Source: Neokomagataea anthophila (GTDB taxonomy: Bacteria; Pseudomonadota; Alphaproteobacteria; Acetobacterales; Acetobacteraceae). Taken from it: 64,000 nucleotides of DNA. Positions 45,726 to 54,602 of the stretch are shown one piece after another (the first letter of the stretch is position 1; the number at the start of each line of letters is the position of its first letter). The notes under the pieces are model-generated. The model made no database searches, was not told where the DNA came from, and was given only the letters and a program-made list of their open reading frames with translations. A program made the translations under genes and the position numbers. The stretch covers positions 1 through 64,000 of the forward strand of contig NZ_JAGRQH010000007.1 of the NCBI RefSeq assembly GCF_018122595.1. Reading direction: 5' to 3'.

Positions 45726-45968
45726 GTGAAAGAAAATGAAATACTTCACCTCGACATTAGGGACAAAAAATGCCCTATGACCACTGTTTATATCCGCGCA
45801 AGTTTTGACAGCTTACTTTCTGGTCAGATTCTTGAAATTACCCTCAAAGGACATGACACATATAGAAATATTTCAGACATGCTGAAAATTATACCATGCA
45901 AAATCGTTAAAGACTTTCAATCAATTAACGATTCCGATGTTTTTTCAGGAGTAATTACAAAGCCGTAA
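45726..45968 (+). CDS. TusA/SirA-like small protein
   Basis: An 80-aa protein with a TusA-like fold, a family of sulfur-carrier proteins. The active Cys16 is in DIRDKKCPMTTVYIR. The usual second proline of CPxP is replaced by Thr, a variant found in some TusA relatives. SLLSGQILEITLKG fits the next strand. It begins at GTG 45726; AAGGA lies about 13 nt upstream, which is long. The gene is clearly more A+T-rich than its neighbours and stands alone on the plus strand, so it may have been acquired. Confidence 0.72.
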   Translation: MKENEILHLDIRDKKCPMTTVYIRASFDSLLSGQILEITLKGHDTYRNISDMLKIIPCKIVKDFQSINDSDVFSGVITKP

Positions 45969-46078
45969 GAACGTTTCTCTCGACTGTGCTTATCACCTCA
46001 TTTCCGAGGTACACAGCATGCTTAATACGGCAGAAAAAAGCCAATTTTTACTAATTTTTTTATAAGACTATATACACT

Positions 46079-46522
46079 TCAAACCGCGTTTCGCCGGAGC
46101 ACAGAAGCGTCGCTACCATCTTGGTAATAACGCTTTCTGTATCCCACCGCATCAAAACCCAAACTTTGATACAGAGCTTGGGCCGCTACATTATGCACGG
46201 ATACTTCTAGAAAGACCGTGCCATATTGGAGCACCTCTTGCACCAAACGCCGCCCTACACCGCAGCGACGCGCTTGAGGCAACGTACCCAAGGTCAAAAT
46301 TTCTACCTCACCAGCAATAACGCGGTATACCATCAAGCCGAGACCAAGCTCGCCACGGTGAGCGCAATAGGCGCGCGTTCCAGGGATTGTGAAAATTTCA
46401 TGAAACGATTCGCAACTCCACACTTCACCACCAGCGAAAACCTCAGCATGCATTGCCGCCAATAATGGCGCAGCTTCCGCACCACACTCAGAAAGTGTGT
46501 AATCTTGTCCCTGACCACTCAT
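46079..46522 (-). CDS. rimI: Ribosomal-protein-alanine N-acetyltransferase
   Basis: RimI (147 aa) is a GNAT enzyme that acetylates the N-terminal alanine of ribosomal protein S18. The acetyl-CoA loop QARRCGVGRRLVQEVL is near residue 85. VEILTLGTLP precedes it and VHNVAAQALYQSLGFDAVGYR follows (ends given: VHNVAAQAL, GFDAVGYR). Start and stop overlap with tsaB by one base, the usual tsaB-rimI pairing. Length is typical. Confidence 0.9.
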   Translation of the reverse strand: MSGQGQDYTLSECGAEAAPLLAAMHAEVFAGGEVWSCESFHEIFTIPGTRAYCAHRGELGLGLMVYRVIAGEVEILTLGTLPQARRCGVGRRLVQEVLQYGTVFLEVSVHNVAAQALYQSLGFDAVGYRKRYYQDGSDASVLRRNAV

Positions 46523-47151
46523 TACACAGGCGCTGGACGCAACCCGGCAGCGGGCGGCTTTGCCTCAGGTGGATCAACATACAATGGCGAAAGCGTTTCT
46601 ACCCCACACTTCTCGGCAGCGGTCACAACCCCAAGCGCTGTTGGCGATAACAGCGCTACCGTAGGACAGCCCCAAACGCGCTCACCATCAACCGCATCCC
46701 CCGTTACACAGGCAAGAAATGCCGTATCAAACTCAGCCTCAGGAACAGCAAACACCGCCCCCTCTGGTGGATCTACGAAAAAGCGGCCTCGCCGCGCCAC
46801 ACTCACACATGTGACATCATCGCGTGCCAACGTTGCGCGCAAGGCAGCACCAAGCGTTACACCGATCGTTGGACATCCAAAGCCCGCAGCAAAGCCACTC
46901 GCCAAAGCCAGCGATGCTCGCAATCCAGTGAAAGAGCCTGGGCCAATCACTGCAACCACGCGATCTGGACGAAAAGCTTCTCCCGTGCGTTCTACTTCTG
47001 CCAATAATGTATGCAGTGTCGGGGCAAAATGCTCAGAGGCCCCACGCCCTGTCAAAACGGTCTGCGCAATGACCTGTGTGCCATCAAGGAGAGCAACGAG
47101 ATTCGTCGGCTGCGCTCCTGCACCGGCACCATTCAAGACAATGGTTTTCAT
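46522..47151 (-). CDS. tsaB: tRNA threonylcarbamoyladenosine synthesis protein TsaB
   Basis: TsaB (209 aa) is a non-catalytic ASKHA-fold partner of TsaD and TsaE in making the t6A modification of ANN-decoding tRNAs. The N-terminus MKTIVLNGAGAG is a degenerate form of the usual DTS motif. VAVIGPGSFTGLRASLALA is the family hallmark. It is coupled to rimI and follows the nitroreductase gene by 24 bp. Confidence 0.93.
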   Translation of the reverse strand: MKTIVLNGAGAGAQPTNLVALLDGTQVIAQTVLTGRGASEHFAPTLHTLLAEVERTGEAFRPDRVVAVIGPGSFTGLRASLALASGFAAGFGCPTIGVTLGAALRATLARDDVTCVSVARRGRFFVDPPEGAVFAVPEAEFDTAFLACVTGDAVDGERVWGCPTVALLSPTALGVVTAAEKCGVETLSPLYVDPPEAKPPAAGLRPAPV

Positions 47152-47175
47152 TTTTATATCAGGCTCATGAACGCA

Positions 47176-47784
47176 TTACGATAAACAGAAGCATGCCTCA
47201 TCAAAAGACAAGCGCGGAGCACGTGGCGGAGCATGATCTGGATGTGGGACATTCTCAGCTGGATACCCTAACCCTACTAAGAAATTAGCACGCCACCCTT
47301 TACCGGCAAGCAGCGTATCTTCCACCGCAAAAGTGTCAAACCCGGACATTGGCATCACATCCAGCCCCAGCATCCGCGCGGCAAGAATGAGATAACCACC
47401 CTGCAATGTGCCGTTTCTGAAAGATGTTTCTTCCGAAAGACCAACATCTGCTGCAAACCATTCACGCAGCGTCGGATCAACACCTAAACGCGGGAAAGCT
47501 TCGAAAAACAACGGATCATGGCACACAACAGCCAAAACGGGCGCCGCCATGGCGCGCTCTACATTACCAACCGATAATGATGGTTTGATCCGCTCACGCG
47601 CTTCAGGTGTTGTCAGAAAAACAAACCGAGCTGGGGAGCAATTACCCGACGTTGGTCCCATTTTCACCAAGTCATACAACTGGTGTAGAACCTCTTCCGG
47701 TACCGGGCGCCGCGAGAATGAAGTCGCCGTTCGTGCGTTCTCCAACACAGCCGTCGCAACCGATGCCATACCCAGCTCTGTCAT
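47176..47784 (-). CDS. RutE-type nitroreductase family protein
   Basis: A 202-aa FMN flavoprotein of the nitroreductase superfamily, closest to RutE (malonic semialdehyde reductase) by pattern. Motifs: ARTATSFSRRPVPEEVLHQL near the N-terminus, KMGPTSGNCSPARFVFL for the flavin phosphate region, and LDVMPMSGFD later. No other rut genes are present, so pyrimidine catabolism is not supported by context. The actual substrate is unknown. It lies 3 bp after nfuA. Confidence 0.85.
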   Translation of the reverse strand: MTELGMASVATAVLENARTATSFSRRPVPEEVLHQLYDLVKMGPTSGNCSPARFVFLTTPEARERIKPSLSVGNVERAMAAPVLAVVCHDPLFFEAFPRLGVDPTLREWFAADVGLSEETSFRNGTLQGGYLILAARMLGLDVMPMSGFDTFAVEDTLLAGKGWRANFLVGLGYPAENVPHPDHAPPRAPRLSFDEACFCLS

Positions 47785-47787
47785 TTA

Positions 47788-48357
47788 TCAGTCCTCGACT
47801 TGCTCAACTGCTGAGACTTCCGGCACGTAATGACGGAGCATATTCTCAACACCATGCTTCAAGGTTGCACGAGATGATGGGCAGCCTGAACATGCGCCTT
47901 GCATGCTCAAATAAACGATTCCGTCTCGGTAACCACGGAAAGCAATATCACCACCGTCACTCGCAACGGCAGGGCGTACACGCTCATCCAAAAGGTCACG
48001 AATACGCTGGACCGTTTCACTGTCTTTTTCAGCAATAGCGGCATCAACAGCGGAGGCGCTTTGACCTTCAACAAAAACTGGACGGTTTGCTTCAAAAAAG
48101 CTTGTCAAAAGTCCAAGCAAAATTGGCTTCAGAGCCGGCCAATCAGCTTCTGGATGCTTAGTAATAGACACGAAGTCATTACCAAGGAAAACACGCCGCA
48201 CATCTGCATGTGCGAACAATTCAACCGCCAATTCAGAGCGGCCTTCTGCAGAAACGACATCACCAAAATCAGCCGTACCCGCAGCACCCATTACGGCACG
48301 ACCAGGTAAGAATTTTAGCGTTTCTGGATTAGGAGTATCTTCAGTCTCGATGAACAT
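47788..48357 (-). CDS. nfuA: NifU/NfuA-family iron-sulfur cluster carrier
   Basis: A 189-aa Fe-S scaffold/carrier. The Nfu N-terminal domain begins MFIETEDTPNPETLKFLPG. The C-terminal NifU-like domain carries the cluster ligands in GACSGCPSSRATLKHGVE (CxxC). It delivers Fe-S clusters to client proteins in the cytoplasm. It heads the minus-strand run nfuA-nitroreductase-tsaB-rimI. Confidence 0.94.
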   Translation of the reverse strand: MFIETEDTPNPETLKFLPGRAVMGAAGTADFGDVVSAEGRSELAVELFAHADVRRVFLGNDFVSITKHPEADWPALKPILLGLLTSFFEANRPVFVEGQSASAVDAAIAEKDSETVQRIRDLLDERVRPAVASDGGDIAFRGYRDGIVYLSMQGACSGCPSSRATLKHGVENMLRHYVPEVSAVEQVED

Positions 48358-48440
48358 GCGTCGTCCGTCCTTCTCAACACGTTTCCGTCACATGTGCCGT
48401 TTCTGCCCCAGACGCAAGAGGGAGAGACAAAATAATAGGA

Positions 48441-49778
48441 CTAAACACGGTGCTCTTTCTGTACCGGCCGCTCACAAGGTAGCGATATTACAGCACACAA
48501 ACCGCCATAACCACGCTGTGCATCACCTTGCGTCAAGCGAAAAGTACCTCCTTCCCGCTGAACCTCACGAGAAACAATAGCAAGCCCTAAACCGATCCCA
48601 CCAGTCTGCCGAGAACGTGATTCTTCTAGGCGATAGAAAGGGGTGAGCACACGATCACGCTCACTCTCTGGGATTCCCGGCCCATTATCACTGACACAAA
48701 TATCAACCCAACCGGGTTTAGGCTGCACAATTTCTACCAGTACACGCCCACCATACTTCAGGCCATTTTCAATCAAATTAGAAAGCACTCGCTTCATAGC
48801 CAACGGGCGCACTGTAAGGCGAAAGTGCTCCGGGCCTTCATAGCGTGCATCACGCCCTAAATCAGAACAATCATCCACCAGAGTATAAATGGTCGCCACA
48901 ATATCGGTAACGCGCATCGGCTCCGGATCATCCGCCCCAGAGAGATAAGCAAGGACACCATTCACCATGATTTCCATCTCATCCAAATCCGCTTCGATGG
49001 CGGTTTGCGCCTCAACATCCATCAAGAAACCACTGCGCAAACGCAAACGCGTTAAGGGCGTGCGCAAATCATGTGACACCGCGGCAAGCGCTTGAGTGCG
49101 ATCATCCAACAAACTCTGAATGCGCATTTGCATCGCATTAATTGTCCGTGCAACACCGCGCACTTCTCGGGAACCCTGCTCTTTTACGGGCACCCACTCC
49201 TCATTACGACCAACACGCTCCGCGGCTTCGCTCAATGCACGAAATGGAAGGCTTAGCCCCTGAATCAAAATAGCAGCAGCAATACTAATGGCTCCCGCCG
49301 TAATCGCGGCAGCCGCTAAACCGCGCGTAAAAGTATGCCTTTGCATCAAACCGGGAACGCGATATCGCATAATACTGCCATCAGACAGGACTGCACTTCC
49401 CAAAACATCCGTTGCACTGGGTGCCAACGTGTACAGATCCAAATCGGCTTTTGCTAACGTTGGATAGTCCCGCGCCAAACGGTGAACCAAACGCTTTAGG
49501 GATGGGCTGTGATGTCGTGGCAAATTCGGGAGGTTTGGCAAGTCCAAACGAGCTTCCCATGAAACATCCAACTCACTTCCAGATAGAACAACTGCCAAAA
49601 ACGAGCGCTGGCTTGCAGGTGCTGAGGACAAAACGCGCAGATCCGTATTAAGCGCATCCCCTAATTGTACAAAACGTACGTCATTCACAATGAATGACTC
49701 CGCTTCATTATAAAAAATTGTATTGGCCATAAAGACCAAGACAACAGCCACGATCAAAACAACGCTAACGCGCCCCAC
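48441..49778 (-). CDS. Sensor histidine kinase, EnvZ-like
   Basis: A 445-aa membrane sensor kinase. The first membrane segment is at the N-terminus (VVLIVAVVLVFMANTIFY). A periplasmic domain of about 130 residues follows, then a second membrane segment (AAAITAGAISIAAAILIQG) and a HAMP domain. The phosphoacceptor His is in AVSHDLRTPLTRLRLR. The ATPase has NLIENGLKYGG, VSDNGPGIPESE and GGIGLGLAIV. The response-regulator gene lies 38 bp upstream on the same strand. The stimulus is unknown. Confidence 0.93.
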   Translation of the reverse strand: MGRVSVVLIVAVVLVFMANTIFYNEAESFIVNDVRFVQLGDALNTDLRVLSSAPASQRSFLAVVLSGSELDVSWEARLDLPNLPNLPRHHSPSLKRLVHRLARDYPTLAKADLDLYTLAPSATDVLGSAVLSDGSIMRYRVPGLMQRHTFTRGLAAAAITAGAISIAAAILIQGLSLPFRALSEAAERVGRNEEWVPVKEQGSREVRGVARTINAMQMRIQSLLDDRTQALAAVSHDLRTPLTRLRLRSGFLMDVEAQTAIEADLDEMEIMVNGVLAYLSGADDPEPMRVTDIVATIYTLVDDCSDLGRDARYEGPEHFRLTVRPLAMKRVLSNLIENGLKYGGRVLVEIVQPKPGWVDICVSDNGPGIPESERDRVLTPFYRLEESRSRQTGGIGLGLAIVSREVQREGGTFRLTQGDAQRGYGGLCAVISLPCERPVQKEHRV

Positions 49779-49816
49779 GTGGCCTAAGGGTAAAAATGAA
49801 AAACGCTCAGAAATTG

Positions 49817-50581
49817 TCAGACCCGCTCTACTTCGGCGACAAAAATATATCCTAACCCGCGCACCGTGCGAATTAATTGCTCCGCATCACCGCCTAGCTT
49901 CCTGCGAAGACGGCTAACCAACACGTCAATGCTTCGGTCTGATACATCCCCTAAGCGCGTCCGAGACAGTTCCAACAAGCGGTCCCGCGCGATAACCCGC
50001 TGGGGATTATCCAAGAAACTTGTCAAGAGGTCGTGCTCTGCACCCGAAATATCAACCGTTACACCTGCAGGGTCAACCAACTCACGGCGACGCAAGTCCA
50101 GTGTCCATCCAGCAAATTTCAGACGCTCACGCCGTGCTGGCTCTTGCACCGTACCAACACTACCCCGACGCAACGCAGCACGAACACGCGCCAGAAGCTC
50201 ACGTTGACCAAAAGGCTTTGGCACATAGTCATCAGCCCCAGCCTCAAGCCCATTAACGCGATCACGCTCTTCCCCACGAGCAGACACCATAATAATCGGC
50301 AATTGTGCTGGCGGGGGCTCTTCGGCGTGCGCCATGGCATTACCACTACGCAAAGCACGGCACAGTTCTACACCGTTACTACCCGGCAACATCACATCCA
50401 TGATGATCAAATCAACCGGTGCCAGTTCCAACGCTTCCCACATTTCCTCTCCACATGCGACACCGCGCACACGGAAACCAGCCCCTTGAAGAGCACGCAA
50501 AATCAGGGTGCGCATCCCCGCATCGTCTTCAACAACGAGAATACGCGCCGGTAGATTGGGATCAGTAAGATTTGGCTGCAC
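49817..50581 (-). CDS. Response regulator, OmpR/PhoB type
   Basis: A 254-aa response regulator. The receiver domain covers about residues 12-140 with the phosphorylated Asp62 (LIIMDVMLPG) and conserved Lys in DDYVPKPFGQRELL. The DNA-binding winged helix covers about 155-250 (RSIDVLVSRLRRKLGGD, RTVRGLGYIF). The partner kinase is encoded immediately downstream. Targets are unknown. Confidence 0.94.
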   Translation of the reverse strand: MQPNLTDPNLPARILVVEDDAGMRTLILRALQGAGFRVRGVACGEEMWEALELAPVDLIIMDVMLPGSNGVELCRALRSGNAMAHAEEPPPAQLPIIMVSARGEERDRVNGLEAGADDYVPKPFGQRELLARVRAALRRGSVGTVQEPARRERLKFAGWTLDLRRRELVDPAGVTVDISGAEHDLLTSFLDNPQRVIARDRLLELSRTRLGDVSDRSIDVLVSRLRRKLGGDAEQLIRTVRGLGYIFVAEVERV

Positions 50582-50694
50582 GCTCTTGCTTATCCATGCT
50601 GAGAAGAAAAACTTACACCCTCAATAACATGTAAATTGCGCTTAGCAATAAAGAGCAGCGCAATATTTTAGCAACAAATTTTAGCGAGCCATCA

Positions 50695-52245
50695 TTACGG
50701 CCCCGGAGACACTGCTACCAATGAACGCTTAGAAGGATCATTTTCTGGCAAAACACTGCTCCAACCACCGCCCAAAGCATTATACAAACGCGCCAAATCT
50801 GTCGCGAGAGTGCAATCGCTTTCGGCCAAATCCAGCTGTACTGACTGGAGCTGCGTCTGCGCATTTAGCACGCTCAGATACGTCGTTAACCCTGAACGAT
50901 ACTGGCTTTTTGCGAGGTTCAAGGCGCGTTGGTTATCATCAACCGCACCTGCCAAAGCCTGACGGTGTAACTGCTCGTTTCGGTAAGCAATGAGCGCATT
51001 ATCAACATCATGCCAAGCCTGCAAAACCGTTTGCTGATAATTAATGGCAGCCGCTTTTTGTGCGTATTCTTTCAACGCTAATTGCCCGCGCAAACGCCCA
51101 CCTTGAAAAATAGGCAATGAAATAGATGGACCAATATTCCATGCTCGTGCATTCCAGAATCCTAAGTCACGGAAAGACAAGCTTTGGAATCCAAAGTCAG
51201 CATTAATCGTCACTTTAGGATAAAAGTCAGCGGTTGCTTCGCCGACTTCTGCAACAGCCCCACGGAGCTTTGCTTCAGCCTCACGAATATCCGGACGACG
51301 CTGCGCAAGCTCAGAAGGCAAACCAACCGGAACAACGGGCGGAACAACCGGCGTTGCACGCGCCGTAAGCTCTTCATTTAAGCTACTAGGCGCATCACCC
51401 AATAAGAGTGCGACGGCATTCTTTTCTTGCGCCACAGCCTGCGCTAATTGCGCCAAGCGACTTTCAGTTTCGTGCACACGTCCTTGAGCAGTATCCACGT
51501 CAAGTTCCGATACCAGACCGGCGCGATAACGAGCCTGCGCAAGAGCTTGGAACTGCTTCAATGTTGCTAAATTGTCCGTCAAAACACGTTGGCGCGTCTG
51601 ATCACCACGCAATGTAAGATATGCACGCGCCATATCCGCTTGTTGTGCGATCAAAACAGCCCGCCGCTCTTCATCAGACGCAGCCAAATCTGCTTTTGCC
51701 GCATCATATTGGTGTGCTACTCGCCCCCAAAGATCGATTTCATAAGTGGCATCAATCCCATCTTTCCACTGATCTAATTGTGGGATTTCAGTATCGCTCG
51801 CAGCACGTTGCGCCAGCTGCCCTGCAGTACCAGAGCCTAACCCTTTTCCAACCTGCCCAATCGCTTCTTGGGCGAATTTAGAACTAAATTGGCTACGCTG
51901 ATAGGAGCCCGAAGCACTCAAACCCGGAAAACGCTCTGCACCTGCCATCATCAATTGCGCTCTACTCTGCGCAAGATTTGCTGTGGAGAGACGAAATGCC
52001 AAATTCTGATGCACCAAACGATTTTCCAAAGACGTCAGTTCGTCATCATGGAACAAGGCCCACCACTGATCCGATATTGCTTCTTCACGCGTGATGCTAG
52101 TCGGAGCCTGTGTCACGCTTTGGGTATAATGTTCCGGAGCCCATGACTTAGGCGCATGAAACTCCGGGCCGACATGCAAGCACCCTGAAAGAGCAACAAT
52201 GGCAACGCCAGCAGACAAAGCTCGTACAAAAGAAGTTGCTCTCAC
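50695..52245 (-). CDS. Outer-membrane efflux lipoprotein, NodT/OprM family
   Basis: A 516-aa TolC-like outer-membrane channel for a tripartite drug-efflux pump. The lipobox ALSGC gives Cys22. Two OEP repeats contain long coiled-coil helices (QADMARAYLTLRGDQTRQ, KAAAINYQQTVLQAWHDVD). GTG 52245 is chosen, with AGGGG about 8 nt upstream; the frame is open to 52278. It is divergent from tetR and has a palindromic operator just before it, so it is probably co-regulated with the MFS pump genes. Confidence 0.92.
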   Translation of the reverse strand: MRATSFVRALSAGVAIVALSGCLHVGPEFHAPKSWAPEHYTQSVTQAPTSITREEAISDQWWALFHDDELTSLENRLVHQNLAFRLSTANLAQSRAQLMMAGAERFPGLSASGSYQRSQFSSKFAQEAIGQVGKGLGSGTAGQLAQRAASDTEIPQLDQWKDGIDATYEIDLWGRVAHQYDAAKADLAASDEERRAVLIAQQADMARAYLTLRGDQTRQRVLTDNLATLKQFQALAQARYRAGLVSELDVDTAQGRVHETESRLAQLAQAVAQEKNAVALLLGDAPSSLNEELTARATPVVPPVVPVGLPSELAQRRPDIREAEAKLRGAVAEVGEATADFYPKVTINADFGFQSLSFRDLGFWNARAWNIGPSISLPIFQGGRLRGQLALKEYAQKAAAINYQQTVLQAWHDVDNALIAYRNEQLHRQALAGAVDDNQRALNLAKSQYRSGLTTYLSVLNAQTQLQSVQLDLAESDCTLATDLARLYNALGGGWSSVLPENDPSKRSLVAVSPGP

Positions 52246-52277
52246 GATCAGACCCCTGAAACAGAAATAATCTTGCA

Positions 52278-52298
52278 CTGACCGACCAGTTCGGTCAG
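52278..52298. promoter_or_regulatory. TetR operator between nodT-type gene and tetR
   Basis: A palindrome with 8-bp arms CTGACCGA / TCGGTCAG and a 5-nt centre (CCAGT). It lies in the divergent region 32 bp before the lipoprotein GTG and 45 bp before tetR. A nearly identical site precedes the emrA-like gene at 55747. Confidence 0.85.
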
Positions 52299-52343
52299 CA
52301 TAATGCGTATTGCAGTTTGATTACGAAAGAACGCTGGCGCTTT

Positions 52344-53012
52344 ATGAGAAACCAACGGGGTACCAAGACACCATGTCAGACACCCACCACTCCTTCGGCG
52401 CCCTCCCCTCACTCGCTCTCTGGCAAACGCGAACAAATTCTGAGAGGAGCGGAGAAGGTCTTTTTGGCGCATGGCTACGAAGGCGCCTCCATGTCTCATA
52501 TCGCACGAGAGGCCGGCGTCTCCAAAGGAACGCTGTATAATCACTTCACCAGCAAAGCCGATCTGTTCTCGGCCTTCATCATTGAACAGTCGCGAACTAA
52601 GCTTCAAACGCTTACCGCCTTGGTGAATGATGATGCTCATGACCTCCAGAGCACACTGTTGAATGTGTGCGAAGCGGCGATCCACTTGCTGCTCAACCCC
52701 GAAGCAATGGGACTGTATCGCATATTGGTTGCTGAAACAGAAAAATTTCCCAACTTGGCGGATACTTTCTGGAAGCACAGCTTTGGTGCAACCGTGAACA
52801 ATCTGAGCCAATGGCTGCAGCGCTGCCATGACACTGGCATGCTGGCAATCCCTGATGTCGAGTTCGCCGCAGAACAACTGATTGCTATGTGCCAAACGCG
52901 CATCATCAACCGCCGCCGCTTGGCCATGCCGGTCGATGATAGCAGTAAAGCCATTACGCGCTTGGCACAGCTGACGGCGGAAAGCTTTTGGAAGATTTAT
53001 GCCCCTCATTAA
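52344..53012 (+). CDS. TetR-family repressor of the efflux system
   Basis: A 222-aa TetR/AcrR regulator. A proline-rich N-terminus of about 25 residues precedes the helix-turn-helix (GKREQILRGAEKVFLAHGYE, then ASMSHIAREAGVSKGTLYNH). The C-terminal ligand domain is of the AcrR-like type. The start is uncertain: ATG 52344 or TTG 52317, with no clear ribosome-binding site. An operator sits in its own promoter region, so autoregulation is likely. Its stop overlaps the stop of the MFS gene on the other strand. Confidence 0.88.
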   Translation: MRNQRGTKTPCQTPTTPSAPSPHSLSGKREQILRGAEKVFLAHGYEGASMSHIAREAGVSKGTLYNHFTSKADLFSAFIIEQSRTKLQTLTALVNDDAHDLQSTLLNVCEAAIHLLLNPEAMGLYRILVAETEKFPNLADTFWKHSFGATVNNLSQWLQRCHDTGMLAIPDVEFAAEQLIAMCQTRIINRRRLAMPVDDSSKAITRLAQLTAESFWKIYAPH

Positions 53013-54592
53013 TGCCCCCCTGCGGGGGCATCACCGCTGCGCTTTTTCGCCACTGGTGCCAATAAAGCACAAAGCGGCACAACCATGAGGGCCACAATAC
53101 CGATCCAACGAAAGACCTCATTGTAAGCCAGCATTGCTGTTTGAGTTGAGAATTCTCCCATTAACCGATGTACGGCAAAGCTATGGGCTGCGGCAGGTGT
53201 CAGCCCATGGTCTTGTGCCGTTTTCTGCACAGTGTTGAGATAATCAGTGTACGGCTGGTGCCCTGTAATCATGTGCCCAGCCATATCATTCTGATGTCTT
53301 TGCCGCGCTTCCACCACAGCAGCCGTGGATAACGAAATCGCTAAAGACCCAAGATAATTACGGCACATACTGAAGAGTGCCGATGCATCCGCATTTAACT
53401 CCCGCGGGAGCGTGGAATACGCCACCGTTGAAATCGGCACGAACAGAAAAGCCAGCGCTGCCGTCTGGCTCACGCGGTATTGAATTAGGGTCGTAAAGTC
53501 AATTTGCGCGTTCAAATGCGCGGCTTGGAACATCGACAAACCCATCAGGGTAAAGCCACACGCAATAATATAGCGTAACGGTATGACTTTCATGAGCTTC
53601 CCTACAATAGGGATCAACACAATCACGACCATACCACCCGGCGCCAATAAAAGCCCAGAGGTCGTCGCTGTATACCCTTGTACCTGCTGCGCAAACTGAG
53701 GGATGATAATGGAGGAGCTATAGAGTAGAGCGCCGACCATAGACATTAGCAACATACTGGTTGCAAAATTACGATCTTTAAAAACTTCCAACCTAAGCAA
53801 AGGCTGGCGTGCTTTTAACATCCAGATGATTGCACCGATAATACCAATCGCCCCTAAAACGGCCATTAGAATAATATAGTGCGACCCGAACCAATCTTCA
53901 TCTTCACCACGGTCACAAGCGAGTTCAAGGCAACCCAAACCTAAAGTGATCAAACCAATACCAACACCATCAATCGGCATACGACGCCGGCGCTCCCATG
54001 GTGGATCCTCCACCAAGGCAGACACGGCTAAAACGCAAATAATGCCAAACGGAATATTAACGAAGAAAACCCATCTCCATGAATAATCATCCGTTAAAAA
54101 ACCGCCCAAAAGCGGACCCAGAACCGGCCCGACAATCGTTGCAATTGCCGTCAGACCAAAGGCAGCTCCACGTTTTTCTGGCGGGAAAGTATCCAGAATA
54201 ATTGATTGCTGACTTGGTTGCAGTCCACCACCAAAGAAGCCCTGCATCAAACGAAATACCACCAACATCGGCAATGATTGTGCAAGGCCACACAAGAATG
54301 ACGATACGGTGAACATCACAATACAAATCAAGAAGTATCGTTTACGCCCGAACAGTCGGGACAACCATCCTGAGATGGTCAGCACAATACCGTTGGCCAC
54401 AAGATACGCCGTCAGAGCCCATGTAGAGTCATCATACGACCCCCCCAAAGACCCGGCGATATGTGGCAAAGCCACATTCACAATCGTTGTATCCAGCACT
54501 TCCATGAACGCAGCCATCGTCACAACAACGGCAATCAACCAAGGGTTATGCTTGGGTTTCCACTCTTCTTTTGATGTATCCGGCGCGCTCAT
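53009..54592 (-). CDS. DHA2-family MFS multidrug efflux pump (EmrB/QacA type)
   Basis: A 527-aa proton-driven exporter with 14 predicted membrane segments. The DHA2 motif C-like segment is GPVLGPLLGGFLTDDYSWRW, and motif A-like GWLSRLFGRKRYF follows TM2. Early residues MEVLDTTIVNVALPHIAGSL are typical of EmrB. With the HlyD adaptor 10 bp upstream and the NodT-type channel nearby it forms a tripartite pump across both membranes. The exported compounds are unknown. Confidence 0.94.
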   Translation of the reverse strand: MSAPDTSKEEWKPKHNPWLIAVVVTMAAFMEVLDTTIVNVALPHIAGSLGGSYDDSTWALTAYLVANGIVLTISGWLSRLFGRKRYFLICIVMFTVSSFLCGLAQSLPMLVVFRLMQGFFGGGLQPSQQSIILDTFPPEKRGAAFGLTAIATIVGPVLGPLLGGFLTDDYSWRWVFFVNIPFGIICVLAVSALVEDPPWERRRRMPIDGVGIGLITLGLGCLELACDRGEDEDWFGSHYIILMAVLGAIGIIGAIIWMLKARQPLLRLEVFKDRNFATSMLLMSMVGALLYSSSIIIPQFAQQVQGYTATTSGLLLAPGGMVVIVLIPIVGKLMKVIPLRYIIACGFTLMGLSMFQAAHLNAQIDFTTLIQYRVSQTAALAFLFVPISTVAYSTLPRELNADASALFSMCRNYLGSLAISLSTAAVVEARQRHQNDMAGHMITGHQPYTDYLNTVQKTAQDHGLTPAAAHSFAVHRLMGEFSTQTAMLAYNEVFRWIGIVALMVVPLCALLAPVAKKRSGDAPAGGH

Positions 54593-54602
54593 GGAACACA
54601 GC

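Noticed and set aside
46505-47170. A 221-codon frame antisense to tsaB
   Set aside because: It is low-complexity and covers a gene with clear family motifs.
52310-52540. Frame beginning at ATG 52373 (MSDTHHSFGALP) that could indicate a frameshifted tetR N-terminus
   Set aside because: The tetR frame itself is open from 52317 with a plausible N-terminus, so no frameshift is needed. The region upstream of the helix-turn-helix is variable in this family.
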